A DNA stretch of 24,031 nt from an uncultured Campylobacter sp. (GTDB lineage Bacteria > Campylobacterota > Campylobacteria > Campylobacterales > Campylobacteraceae): contig NZ_CAJPQR010000035.1 in NCBI RefSeq assembly GCF_905372745.1, positions 1 to 24,031 of the forward strand, given 5' to 3'. The translations under genes were made by a program, and so were the position numbers. Below the pieces are notes generated by a model. It searched no databases. It was not told the DNA's origin and saw only the letters and a list, made by a program, of their open reading frames with translations. Shown here piece after piece: positions 6,953-14,995 of the stretch (positions within the stretch are counted from its first letter, which is position 1; each line of letters starts with the position of its first letter).

Positions 6953-7873
6953 TTAGCATTCGCACGAGCCGTTTTGATCGTCGCACGGATCAAGGTGCGT
7001 CGTGATCTGCCATTCAAACTCGCCGTATTTAGCCCTAATATCGGCTTCTATCTCGTCTGAAATTTTGTGCGCGTCGTAAAGCGAAATTTCGCGGTTAAAG
7101 ACTAGATGAACCGCGACGTAGCAGATGTTTGCGCTCTTTCTGGTAGCTAGGCCGTGATAGCTTGCTATCTGAGGGCGCGAGCGGATTATCTCTTCGATTT
7201 GCGCCGTTATTTCGGGCTCTAGCGCTCGGTCAAGCAGCACGCCTACGCTTTCTTTCATCAAATTTATCGCGCTAACGGCGATGTAGCCGCTAATCACTAT
7301 ACCAAAAACGGCGTCTATCGCGGCAAACCCCGTAAATTCGACCAAGATAAGCGAGGCGATAACGGCTAGGTTGCTAAAAAGGTCACTTTTATAGTGCAGA
7401 GCATCGGCTCTAACGATCAAATTTTTCGTGCGGCGAGCGACGCGGGAGAGGTAGACGACCAGCAGCCCCGTAACCGCGACCGATAGCGCCATCGCATAGA
7501 GCGAAAAAGCCGTATCTACGGGCGTTTGCTCCGTTTGTAGCTTACGCACGCTCTCGTAAAATATAAACGCGCCGGCAGCCACGATCAAAACGCCCTCAAA
7601 CATCGCCGCAAGCGCTTCTAGCTTGGTGTAGCCGAAGTTAAATTTAGCATTGGGCGCAGCCTGGGATTTACGGATGGCGAAGAAATTTAGCGCGGAAACT
7701 AGCAGGTCAAGCATCGAATCGATCGCCGAGCTGAGCACCGCCACCGAACCGCCGATCAAACCCGCGGCAAATTTAACCACAGCTAGCGCAAACGCCGTCG
7801 CGCCCGCGACCATCACGGCTCTGCGGCCTAAAATTTCATTTTGCCTTTTTATGCCGGCATTATTTAATTGCAT
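6953..7873 (-). CDS. Cation diffusion facilitator metal exporter (FieF/ZitB-like)
   Basis: A 306-aa inner-membrane antiporter that expels divalent metals such as Zn2+ or Fe2+. Six hydrophobic segments fit positions about 17-41, 45-66, 85-106, 123-143, 165-180 and 184-204. Metal-site residues are D52/D56 (IDSMLD) and H160/D164 (HYKSD), the D/D-H/D arrangement of the FieF group. The cytoplasmic domain follows, with conserved His residues (H240, H256). The tail ends in a short Cys/His/Asp stretch (H293, C297, C304, C306) that could bind metal. The ATG directly follows the TAA of the agmatine deiminase gene. Metal specificity cannot be read from sequence. Confidence 0.92.
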   Translation of the reverse strand: MQLNNAGIKRQNEILGRRAVMVAGATAFALAVVKFAAGLIGGSVAVLSSAIDSMLDLLVSALNFFAIRKSQAAPNAKFNFGYTKLEALAAMFEGVLIVAAGAFIFYESVRKLQTEQTPVDTAFSLYAMALSVAVTGLLVVYLSRVARRTKNLIVRADALHYKSDLFSNLAVIASLILVEFTGFAAIDAVFGIVISGYIAVSAINLMKESVGVLLDRALEPEITAQIEEIIRSRPQIASYHGLATRKSANICYVAVHLVFNREISLYDAHKISDEIEADIRAKYGEFEWQITTHLDPCDDQNGSCEC

Positions 7874-8863
7874 TTAGATTTCGCTTTCGCTTCTTGCGCC
7901 TGCAAATCTATTCTGTGAGGAACAATGTAGCGAGCCATTTTGACGTACGAAAACAAGCGAATCCACGCCGATTATCTTATGATTAGGTAGCTCCTGCGCT
8001 AGCCTCTTAAGCGCGATTTTATCGTTGTCATCATTGTACGTCGGAACGATAACGGCGCCGTTTATAAAGATAAAATTCGCATACGTGCAGCCAAGCCTCT
8101 TGCCGCCGTAAAATTTGGCCTTAGGAAGCGGCAGCGGCACGAGCTTAAAGCCCGTGCTTTCAAGCTCTTTTTTCATCGCGGCAAGCTCGCTAAAATGCTC
8201 GTCGTTTGGATCGTCGCATGAGGCGTATGCGATGGTATCAGGATCGATAAAACGCGCCAGAGTATCGACGTGACTGTCGGTGTCGTCGCCTTTTATAAAG
8301 CCGTTTTTAAGCCACACTACGCGCCCAAGACCAAAAAGCTCCTTAAGCCGCGCCTCGATCTGCTCTTTGTTTAGATGAGAGTTGCGGTTGTTGTTTAGTA
8401 GGCACTTCTCAGTCGTTAGCAGCGTGCCGCGCCCGTTAAAATCGATACTGCCGCCCTCAAGCACGAGATCGATACTTCGCAAATCGCTTTTAAAACGCTT
8501 AGCTAGCTCTAAATTTACGGCATTATCTTTCGAGCTTTCAAATTTGCCGCCCCAAGCGTTAAATTTGAAATCATAGCTGACGATTTTCGCGCCGTCCTGC
8601 ACGTCTATCATGCCGTAGTCGCGTATCCACGTATCATCGGTGTCGATTTTTACGAACTCCACGTTATCAAATTTAGCAAATCGCTCCGCAAAAATCCTCT
8701 CATTAGGGCAGATCAAAACGACCTTTTGAAACGGTACGATCGCGGCGACCAGACTCTCGTAGGCGTCTAAAATTTCATTTAGATACGGCTTCCAGTCGGT
8801 GTTTTCGTGCGGCAGCGATAAAAATATAAGCTCTTGTTTTTCCCACTCTGCAAACGCTCTCAA
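7874..8863 (-). CDS. aguA: Agmatine deiminase (AguA), peptidyl-arginine deiminase family
   Basis: A 329-aa cytoplasmic enzyme that hydrolyses agmatine to N-carbamoylputrescine and ammonia. Guanidino-modifying fold motifs are in order: DDTWIRDYG (76-84), EGGS (136-139), the catalytic His in DSHVDTLARF (H198, D200) and the nucleophile Cys in GSLHCSSQ (C314). The start is TTG, chosen because AAAGGA lies just upstream and the protein begins in register with the family. It heads the agu cluster and its product feeds AguB. The 155-base gap upstream is shared with the divergent ABC transporter operon and must hold both promoters. Confidence 0.94.
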   Translation of the reverse strand: MRAFAEWEKQELIFLSLPHENTDWKPYLNEILDAYESLVAAIVPFQKVVLICPNERIFAERFAKFDNVEFVKIDTDDTWIRDYGMIDVQDGAKIVSYDFKFNAWGGKFESSKDNAVNLELAKRFKSDLRSIDLVLEGGSIDFNGRGTLLTTEKCLLNNNRNSHLNKEQIEARLKELFGLGRVVWLKNGFIKGDDTDSHVDTLARFIDPDTIAYASCDDPNDEHFSELAAMKKELESTGFKLVPLPLPKAKFYGGKRLGCTYANFIFINGAVIVPTYNDDNDKIALKRLAQELPNHKIIGVDSLVFVRQNGSLHCSSQNRFAGARSESEI

Positions 8864-8978
8864 ATTCGTCCTTTATTTAAATAATTTCTATCAAAATTTA
8901 GGGGTTATGATACCTTTTGCAAGCTTAAATTTTAAAATAAATCATACAAAATTAGTTTTAAATTTAGTTTGCTTTCGC

Positions 8979-8984
8979 TACAAT
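8979..8984 (+). promoter_or_regulatory. Putative -10 box for the amino acid ABC operon
   Basis: TACAAT, 34 bases before the first permease gene, in the divergent gap with aguA. No clear -35 is seen. The permease ATG has only a weak AAGAAG Shine-Dalgarno, spaced rather far away. Confidence 0.45.
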
Positions 8985-9018
8985 CTCGCGAAATTATCAA
9001 AAAGAAGCTAAAAAATTT

Positions 9019-9672
9019 ATGGATTTTGAGTTTATAAAAGAATTTACGCCGATGTTCGTAAAAGCGGGCATTTTTACCGTCAAGCTCTCGCTTTACGGCA
9101 TCTTGCTCTCGCTTATTATCGGCATATTTTGCACGCTGGTTAAATTTTACAAGGTCAAATTCCTAACGCCTATCGTAAACGGCTACATCGAGGTTTCTAG
9201 AAACACGCCGCTGCTTATACAGCTTTTTTTCCTCTACTACGGACTTAGCAAATTCGGGTTAAATTTGAGCGCCTTTACCTGCGCGATCGCGGGACTTGCG
9301 TTTCTAGGCGGCAGCTATATGGCGGAGAGCTTTAGGCTCGGCTTTGAGGCGGTGAAAAAGACGCAGATCGAGGCCGCGCTTAGCGTCGCGCTCACGCAGG
9401 GGCAAATTTTACGCTACGTTATCCTGCCTCAGGCCTTTAGCGTCTCGATTCCCGCGGTCGCCGCTAACGTTATCTTTCTCATCAAAGAAACCTCGGTCAT
9501 CAGCATCATCGCCCTGCCTGACCTAGTCTACGTGACTAAGGATATCATCGGGCTTTACTATATGACCGACGAGGCGCTTTTTATGCTCGTAGTTAGCTAT
9601 TTGATTATCATTTTGCCGATATCTTTGGTGTTATTTTGGCTAGAAAAAAGGATGAGAGTTGGACGGAGTTAG
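9019..9672 (+). CDS. Polar amino acid ABC transporter permease (first subunit)
   Basis: A 217-aa inner-membrane subunit of the His/Glu/Gln/Cys uptake (HAAP) family, with about five membrane spans. Marks are the RNTPLLIQLFFLYYG block (61-75) and the EAA loop at 117-137 (EAALSVAL through YVILP), which docks on the ATPase. It should form a heterodimer with the next gene's product. The stop lies inside that gene, a 14-base overlap showing coupled translation. With the CjaA-like binding protein further right the likely substrate is cysteine or a related amino acid; that is inferred from the binding protein, not the permease. Confidence 0.92.
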   Translation: MDFEFIKEFTPMFVKAGIFTVKLSLYGILLSLIIGIFCTLVKFYKVKFLTPIVNGYIEVSRNTPLLIQLFFLYYGLSKFGLNLSAFTCAIAGLAFLGGSYMAESFRLGFEAVKKTQIEAALSVALTQGQILRYVILPQAFSVSIPAVAANVIFLIKETSVISIIALPDLVYVTKDIIGLYYMTDEALFMLVVSYLIIILPISLVLFWLEKRMRVGRS

Positions 9673-10333
9673 TATTTTATTCGACCCACTAGTTTTAAAG
9701 CGGCTGATTTTCGAGGGGCTGTGGATGAGCGTGCAGATTTCGGCCGTCTCGATCGCGATCTCTCTAGTTTTAGGCACGTTTTTGGGCGTGGCTATGAGCT
9801 CAAAAAACAAATTTATCTTTTTCACGCTAAAAATTTGCCTAGAAATCGTACGCATAATGCCTCAAATCGTCTGGCTATTTTTGTTTTACTACGGCGCGAG
9901 CAAGGCATTTGGGCTTGATATTTCCAAATTTAACGCCTCGCTCATCGTATTTAGCTTGTGGGGCGTGTTTGAGATGATGGATATCGTGCGCGGCGCGATC
10001 GTCTCGATACCGCGGCATCAGTTTGAAAGCGCAGCGGCTCTGGCACTTAGCAAGGCTCAAATTTATCTTTACGTCGTGATCCCGCTAGCCACGCGCCGCC
10101 TAGTGCCTGCCGGCGTAAATTTACTAAGTCGTATCATCAAAACCACCCCGATCGTCGCCCTCATCGGCGTACCCGACCTGCTAAAAGTCGGCCAGCAAAC
10201 GATCGAGACCGCGAGCCTAACGGCAAATCCGACAGTGCCGTTTTGGATATACGGCTTTATATTTTTATTATATTTTCTCGTCTGCTATCCTATCTCAAAA
10301 CTATCCAAGATACTTGAAAACAGATGGGCATAA
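9659..10333 (+). CDS. Polar amino acid ABC transporter permease (second subunit)
   Basis: A 224-aa permease paralogous to the preceding one, with the family block VRIMPQIVWLFLFYYG (64-79) and an EAA loop starting at about 123 (ESAAALAL through YVVIP). The start is TTG, preceded by AAGGA inside the end of the first permease gene. The next gene's ATG follows the stop by 8 bases. The two permeases and the ATPase form a tight operon like the Peb1 and Cja systems of C. jejuni. Confidence 0.92.
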   Translation: MDGVSILFDPLVLKRLIFEGLWMSVQISAVSIAISLVLGTFLGVAMSSKNKFIFFTLKICLEIVRIMPQIVWLFLFYYGASKAFGLDISKFNASLIVFSLWGVFEMMDIVRGAIVSIPRHQFESAAALALSKAQIYLYVVIPLATRRLVPAGVNLLSRIIKTTPIVALIGVPDLLKVGQQTIETASLTANPTVPFWIYGFIFLLYFLVCYPISKLSKILENRWA

Positions 10334-10341
10334 GGAATCAA

Positions 10342-11076
10342 ATGAGCGAAATTTTAAAACTCTCAAATTTAAGAAAATCTTACGGCGACTTGCAGGTGCT
10401 AAAAGGCATCGACCTTAGCGTCAAAAACGGCGAAGTAGTCGTGATTCTAGGGCCCTCGGGCTGCGGCAAGAGCACGACTCTGCGCTGCATAAACGGCCTT
10501 GAGCCCTTTGACGGCGGACAGATAGAGATAGCCGGCGAAAAGATCGATAAGGACTATAAAGACTGGATCAAAATCCGCCAAAAAGTGGGCATGGTTTTTC
10601 AAAACTACGAGCTGTTTGACCATATGAACGTCATCGAAAACATCGTGCTAGGCCCGGTAAAAGCGCAAAAAAGAAGCCGCGAAGAGGTCGAAAAAGAAGC
10701 CGAGGCGTGGCTGGAAAAAGTCGGCCTAAAACACAAAAAATACGCCTATCCAAAGGAACTTAGCGGCGGACAAAAGCAGCGTATCGCTATCGTACGCGCG
10801 CTTTGCATGAGGCCCGAGATCATGCTATTTGACGAGATAACGGCCTCGCTGGATCCCGAGATCGTGCGCGAGGTGCTAGACGTCGTCATAAACCTCGCAA
10901 AAGATGGCATGACGATGCTAATCGTGACTCACGAGATGGGCTTTGCGCGCTCGGTGGCAAATCGTATCGTCTTTATGGATGAGGGCAAAATCGTCGAGGA
11001 GAGCGAGCCCGAGGCGTTTTTCACGCATCCAAAAAGCGAACGCGCGAAGAAATTTTTAAATTTGTTTTCGTTTTAG
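10342..11076 (+). CDS. Amino acid ABC transporter ATP-binding protein (GlnQ/PEB1C type)
   Basis: A 244-aa cytoplasmic ATPase that powers uptake. All motifs are present: Walker A GPSGCGKST (37-45), Q-loop Q87, signature LSGGQKQR (140-147), Walker B MLFDE (161-165) and the switch His in VTHEMG (H197). The length equals the usual 240-245 aa of GlnQ-type ATPases. The ATG at 10342 is preferred to one six codons upstream because it has AAGGA at good spacing and does not overlap the permease. No terminator is evident after the stop; the following 321 bases are AT-rich. Confidence 0.94.
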   Translation: MSEILKLSNLRKSYGDLQVLKGIDLSVKNGEVVVILGPSGCGKSTTLRCINGLEPFDGGQIEIAGEKIDKDYKDWIKIRQKVGMVFQNYELFDHMNVIENIVLGPVKAQKRSREEVEKEAEAWLEKVGLKHKKYAYPKELSGGQKQRIAIVRALCMRPEIMLFDEITASLDPEIVREVLDVVINLAKDGMTMLIVTHEMGFARSVANRIVFMDEGKIVEESEPEAFFTHPKSERAKKFLNLFSF

Positions 11077-11397
11077 GATTTTAAAATCGGCGTTTTCAAA
11101 TTTGGGCTTTTAAAATTTGATGTTTTGAGTGTTAAATTTGAGGATTTTGCTGTATTGATTTGCTTTTTTAAATCAAATTTAAAGACTTACGGTTAAAATC
11201 TTGCCGCTCGTTTTTAAAATTTAGCTTTATAAATCGCACCCTTTTTGGCATTTTCGTCAAATTTAGTAAAACGGACAGGATAAATTTATTCAACCAAATT
11301 TCTTTTAAATTTTACGCGGTAAAATCAAGCCTAACTCTTGCTAGCAAATCTATCCCAAAATCCGCGCACAAATTTGACCCTCTCCGTTCAAAGCGTT
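11077..11397. other. AT-rich gap between the ABC ATPase and the Sel1-like gene (convergent)
   Basis: No gene is seen in these 321 bases between two converging transcripts. The palindromic hexamer AAATTT occurs ten times, usually as CAAATTT or AAATTTGA. A weak hairpin TTGATTT/AAATCAA (11155-11176) with a T-rich loop is the only folding element noticed; it is a poor terminator candidate. Confidence 0.6.
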
Positions 11398-11871
11398 TTA
11401 AAGCGCTTGCTCATACTTGCAGCTCCATTTGGCGCCTAGTTTGCAAGCTTTTTTATAAAAATATTTTGCTTTCTTTTTATCTACTTCAAAGCCGTAGGTT
11501 CCATTTTCATACCGTAGTCCAAGGGCCTCACAACCCTCCCCGTAATCCATATCACACGATTTTTCAGTATAAAATTTAGCCTTTTCGTTATCCTCAAATA
11601 TAACTATATAAGTACTTCCTAAAATCAAACAACCGTTACCATCTTTTAATTCGCAAGCCTTCTCTAAGAATTTTACCGATATTTCTCTTGCTTGCTTGTC
11701 GGTATTTTTACTTCGGCTGCTTTTATCTGAATAATATGCTCCGGCTCGCGTGCAATCTTGCGCTATACCAGCATTACATCCGGCTTCAAATTTAGCTATA
11801 TCCTCGTCTGTGCCGGCCAAATTCAAAGAGGATAGCCCGACAACGACCGCAGCTAAAACGATTTTTTTCAT
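11398..11871 (-). CDS. Secreted Sel1-repeat, cysteine-pair protein (Hcp-like)
   Basis: A 157-aa protein with an N-terminal signal peptide (about 1-19, hydrophobic core IVLAAVVVGL) followed by Sel1-like helical repeats. Cysteines come in four pairs, each with seven residues between (C32/C40, C73/C81, C106/C114, C143/C151), the pattern of Helicobacter cysteine-rich proteins in which each repeat is closed by a disulfide. It is therefore probably periplasmic or secreted and needs disulfide oxidation. The start at 11871 is chosen because AAAGGA precedes it and the signal peptide begins there; a longer reading from 11946 has no such support. It lies antisense between the ATPase and the binding-protein genes. 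Its role is unknown; relatives include HcpA-type penicillin-binding proteins and host-interaction proteins. Confidence 0.88.
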   Translation of the reverse strand: MKKIVLAAVVVGLSSLNLAGTDEDIAKFEAGCNAGIAQDCTRAGAYYSDKSSRSKNTDKQAREISVKFLEKACELKDGNGCLILGSTYIVIFEDNEKAKFYTEKSCDMDYGEGCEALGLRYENGTYGFEVDKKKAKYFYKKACKLGAKWSCKYEQAL

Positions 11872-11895
11872 TGTTTTTCCTTTAATTTTTTTAAG

Positions 11896-11901
11896 ATTAT
11901 A
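11896..11901 (-). promoter_or_regulatory. -10 box for the Sel1-like gene
   Basis: A perfect TATAAT on the minus strand (context GATATAATCT), 24 bases before the chosen start at 11871. This promoter lies inside any longer reading of the gene from 11946, which supports the shorter start. Confidence 0.6.
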
Positions 11902-12014
11902 TCTCGCACCGATAATCAAATAACTTAAATTTGCAAATTTACCCATTTTTGAATTTTCGGCACGCGCTTACTTTTAAAATCCGCAAATTTAGCCGCATTT
12001 TAGCCAAGATTTTG

Positions 12015-12020
12015 TATATT
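12015..12020 (+). promoter_or_regulatory. -10 box and strong ribosome binding site for the cjaA-like gene
   Basis: TATATT preceded by TTTTG, 28 bases before the ATG at 12049. A strong Shine-Dalgarno AAAGGAG follows at 12037-12043. Together they indicate separate and probably high expression of the binding protein, as is common when it must outnumber its transporter. Confidence 0.55.
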
Positions 12021-12048
12021 TCACGCACTTTATTTTAAAGGAGAAAGA

Positions 12049-12885
12049 ATGAGAAAACTTCTGTTTTCATTTTTGGCAACATTCGCCGCCGTCTTTCTAA
12101 CGGGTCAGGCTAATTTGCAGGCTGCCGAAGCGGACGCTTTGGCTAAAATCAAGGAGCGCGGATACGTGCGCGTGGGCGTCTTTAGCGACAAACCGCCGTT
12201 TGGCTACGTCGATAAAGAGGGCAAAAACCAAGGCTACGACATATACTTCGCCAAACGCATCGCAAAGGATCTGCTAGGCGACGAGAGCAAGGTTAAATTT
12301 GAGCTCGTAGAGGCGGCGGGCCGCGTAGAAGTGCTAGTAGCCGACAAGGTCGACATAACTTTGGCAAATTTCACCAAAACCCCTGAGCGCGCCAGAGTCG
12401 TTGATTTTGCGCTTCCGTATATGAAAGTATCACTTGGCGTAGTTAGCCCGGACGGCGCGGTAATAAAAAGCGTGGACGAGCTAAAAGGCAAAAAACTAAT
12501 CGTCAATAAAGGCACGACCGCGGATGCGTATTTCACGAAAAATCACCCTGACATCGAGCTTATAAAATACGACCAAAACACGGAAACCTTCGCCGCCCTG
12601 GTCGATAAAAGAGGCGTAGCGCTAGCACACGATAACGCGCTGCTTTTTGCGTGGGCTAAAGAAAATCCAGGCTTTACCGTCGGTATCGAAGCCCTAGGCG
12701 ATGTGGACGTCATCGCGCCTGCTGTCAAAAAAGGCAACAAAGCTCTACTTGAGTGGCTAAATAACGAGATCATTGAGCTAGGCAAGGAAAATTTCTTCCA
12801 CAAAGACTACGACGCTACGCTAAAACCGATCTACGGCGATAGTGTAAATCCGGAATCTCTCGTCATCGAAGGCGGCAAACTATAA
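12049..12885 (+). CDS. cjaA: Periplasmic amino acid-binding protein, CjaA-like (solute-binding family 3)
   Basis: A 278-aa receptor for an amino acid ABC importer. After a signal peptide (1-26) the mature domain starts at about ADALAKIKERG. Several blocks match my memory of C. jejuni CjaA, a cysteine-binding immunodominant protein: DKPPFGYVD, GYDIYFAKRIAKDLLGDE, NKGTTADAYFTKNHP, KYDQNTETFAALVDKRG and the C-terminal VIEGGK. Unlike CjaA as I recall it, no Cys follows the signal sequence (VFLTGQANLQA), so it should be cut by signal peptidase I and be soluble rather than a lipoprotein. The partner permeases and ATPase are most likely those at 9019-11076. A strong hairpin terminator follows. Cysteine as ligand is inferred from homology. 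Confidence 0.88.
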   Translation: MRKLLFSFLATFAAVFLTGQANLQAAEADALAKIKERGYVRVGVFSDKPPFGYVDKEGKNQGYDIYFAKRIAKDLLGDESKVKFELVEAAGRVEVLVADKVDITLANFTKTPERARVVDFALPYMKVSLGVVSPDGAVIKSVDELKGKKLIVNKGTTADAYFTKNHPDIELIKYDQNTETFAALVDKRGVALAHDNALLFAWAKENPGFTVGIEALGDVDVIAPAVKKGNKALLEWLNNEIIELGKENFFHKDYDATLKPIYGDSVNPESLVIEGGKL

Positions 12886-12891
12886 AACCCA

Positions 12892-12922
12892 AAGTCGGAA
12901 GAAATTCCGACTTCTTACTTTC
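12892..12922 (+). terminator. Intrinsic terminator after the cjaA-like gene
   Basis: A perfect 9-bp stem AAGTCGGAA/TTCCGACTT with a GAAA tetraloop (12901-12904), starting 6 bases after the stop codon and followed by the T-rich CTTACTTTCC. It is the best terminator in the window. Confidence 0.8.
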
Positions 12923-13641
12923 CTTAAATATCTCGGTTTTTAAATTTAATCTGCGTTTTTAATTTATCATGCAAATTTGATGCGCCGCAATTTAAGCAAA
13001 AACAAAAGCCGCCTCAACGCTTTATCAAAGCGGTTTATTAAGTGCGGCGTTTTATGCTAAAGATAATTCCAAAAACATACCAAAACGCGCAAGGGCGCAA
13101 ATTTAGCGTCATTTTCGGTATATATTCGTCAAATTCGTCCAAAAAATAAGTAAATAAACGCCTTAAAGTTATGGATTTTGCCGCACCTTAGTTAGATTTT
13201 ACCTTCATCTCTAGCCCAGCAGGCATTTTGGTAAGATAAAATTTACTTTTTACAGAGCTTTGCAAAGCGGTTTAGATAACCTAATTTACGGCACAGCTCT
13301 CGTTTGCCGCTTTTACCTCTACGACCGTAACCAAAATCGCCGAGCTAAGTCAAAGCTAGAGCGTAAATTTAACCGCAAATGAGCTTTAGGCGGTAAGGCA
13401 AAATTTACGCTTGGATTAAAATTTTGGACAAAGCTTACCCTTGCGGGTATTTTAAGTTAGGCCAAAAGCATTTTTATAGAGATTTGGGCGAGACGGACAG
13501 CGGCGATATACGCCGAATTTATCGTTGCCGCGAAACCTAGACGTAGCTAAATTTTAACTTCCTACCGCAATTTATAGATCCGCGCCACGGTGAAATTTTG
13601 CCCTCTGACCGCACCTCATCGCAGCTAGCCGCTTAGTTTGA
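12923..13641. other. Gene-free stretch between the cjaA-like gene and the polysaccharide cluster
   Basis: About 720 bases with no credible coding frame, between two convergent units. It contains an imperfect nested hairpin at about 13008-13048 (outer GCCGC/GCGGC, inner CGCTTT-ATC-AAAGCG), a 12-base palindrome GCTTTGCAAAGC (13257-13268), and a small hairpin TACCC/GGGTA (13436-13449) followed by TTTT. AAATTT is again frequent. GC content is near that of the genes, so a decayed gene is possible, but I recognise no protein remnant. Confidence 0.6.
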
Positions 13642-14949
13642 TCAGCTTGCGCCTTTACGCATTAAAACAACCTTAAAGGTCTTTATGATTATCACGATAT
13701 CGTTCCAGATGCACCAGTTTTTCATATACCACGCATCCATCTGCGCCCTCGTCTCAAAGTCTACGTCGCTCCTGCCGCTAACCTGCCAGATGCCGGTAAT
13801 CCCCGGCAAAACCGCCAAGATTAGCTCGGCGTATCGCCCCATATCCTTGCGCTCGTACTGCGCGCACGGGCGAGGGCCTACGATACTCATTTCGCCTTTT
13901 AGGACGTTGATTAGTTGAGGCAGCTCGTCAAGAGAGCTTTTTCTGAGGAAATTTCCGAGTTTGGTTACGCGCGGATCGTTTTCGTATTTATGAAATTTTT
14001 CAAAATACTCTACTTCTTGCGGATTTTTTTCAAGGTATTCTTTTAAAATTTCAGCCCCGTTTTCTCTCATTGAGCGAAATTTAAGACACCCAAACAGCTT
14101 GCCGTTTAGCCCCATCCTTTGATGCGAGAAAAATATCTTGTCTCTTGGTTCGCTTATCTTCATAGCGACCGCGACCGCGCAAAAAACAGGAATCAAAAGC
14201 GGCAAAGCCATAACTATCAAAAATATATCAAGCCCTCTTTTTAGCGCGATGTTAAATTTACTCTGCAAAGAGTTGTGTATCGCAAAAAGGCTCGTGCGGG
14301 AGTTAAATAGGTTGTAAATATGAGCCTGCGTAAAATCGTAACCTCTAAGCACGGGCGTAAATAAAATCTCTTTATTTTCCTTGATATTTTGCTCTATTAG
14401 CTCGTTTAGCTCGCGCGCGCCCATGCCGCTGCCGCCTATAAAAAGCGACTCATAATCAGCCTGCGCGCGAATATAACCGAGGTATTTATCGTCAAAGATC
14501 GCCAGCTCAAATTCCTCGCTCTCGCCTAAAATTTTAGCCTTCTTTTTCCAAAAGCCGAGTTTAAAAAGTGAAATTTTAGCTATAAATTTAAAAGCCGGGA
14601 TAATAAAAATCATAAAACCAAAGCCCAAAATCAAGCTAGCTCTTGAAAAATCATAATTTATCTTTAGCAAGGCAAGCGCAGCTAAAGTAAGCAAAAGCCC
14701 AAAAAAACAGCTCTTTACCGCTATGGCGCACTCGTGCCAAAAATCATACCTCCTAGCGTAAATCCCCTGATAAAAAAACAAGGCTATCATCAAGGCATAA
14801 GCGATGCCAAAGCCCTGATATTTGGATATATCAAGTAGCACGTGGTCGCCGTAAAATAAATTTTTAAGCTCGACTGCTATACCAAAAGACACCCAAATAG
14901 CCAAAAGATCGACCAAAAGAAGTATCGCTTTACAAAGATATTTTTTCAT
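13642..14949 (-). CDS. Polyprenyl-phosphate sugar-1-phosphate transferase (WbaP-like initiating enzyme)
   Basis: A 435-aa inner-membrane enzyme that begins glycan synthesis by moving a sugar-1-phosphate from a nucleotide sugar to undecaprenyl phosphate. Four N-terminal membrane segments (about 6-27, 44-62, 80-96, 104-124) and a central soluble part (about 138-230) precede a hydrophobic anchor (about 240-262) and the catalytic domain: KFRSM (290-294), DPRVTKLG (325-332), SSLDELPQL (338-346), SIVGPRP (355-361) and GIWQVSGR (386-393). This is the long PHPT form. The start at 14949 is chosen over a TTG at 14976 because GGA lies at the right distance and the hydrophobic N-terminus begins there. 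It is the last gene of the cluster. The sugar cannot be told from sequence. Confidence 0.93.
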   Translation of the reverse strand: MKKYLCKAILLLVDLLAIWVSFGIAVELKNLFYGDHVLLDISKYQGFGIAYALMIALFFYQGIYARRYDFWHECAIAVKSCFFGLLLTLAALALLKINYDFSRASLILGFGFMIFIIPAFKFIAKISLFKLGFWKKKAKILGESEEFELAIFDDKYLGYIRAQADYESLFIGGSGMGARELNELIEQNIKENKEILFTPVLRGYDFTQAHIYNLFNSRTSLFAIHNSLQSKFNIALKRGLDIFLIVMALPLLIPVFCAVAVAMKISEPRDKIFFSHQRMGLNGKLFGCLKFRSMRENGAEILKEYLEKNPQEVEYFEKFHKYENDPRVTKLGNFLRKSSLDELPQLINVLKGEMSIVGPRPCAQYERKDMGRYAELILAVLPGITGIWQVSGRSDVDFETRAQMDAWYMKNWCIWNDIVIIIKTFKVVLMRKGAS

Positions 14950-14995
14950 TTTTCCATCCAGATACGCGCAGCGCAAATTTTGCGTTTGGCGGCGA

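Noticed and set aside
8864..9018. A riboswitch or attenuator in the aguA/ABC divergent gap
   Set aside because: The 155 bases hold AT-rich sequence and promoter-like boxes only; no conserved aptamer fold was recognised.
12923..13641. tRNA or rRNA gene in the empty stretch
   Set aside because: No cloverleaf with a T-loop GTTCRA-type motif and CCA-end geometry could be found by eye; the hairpins do not fit.
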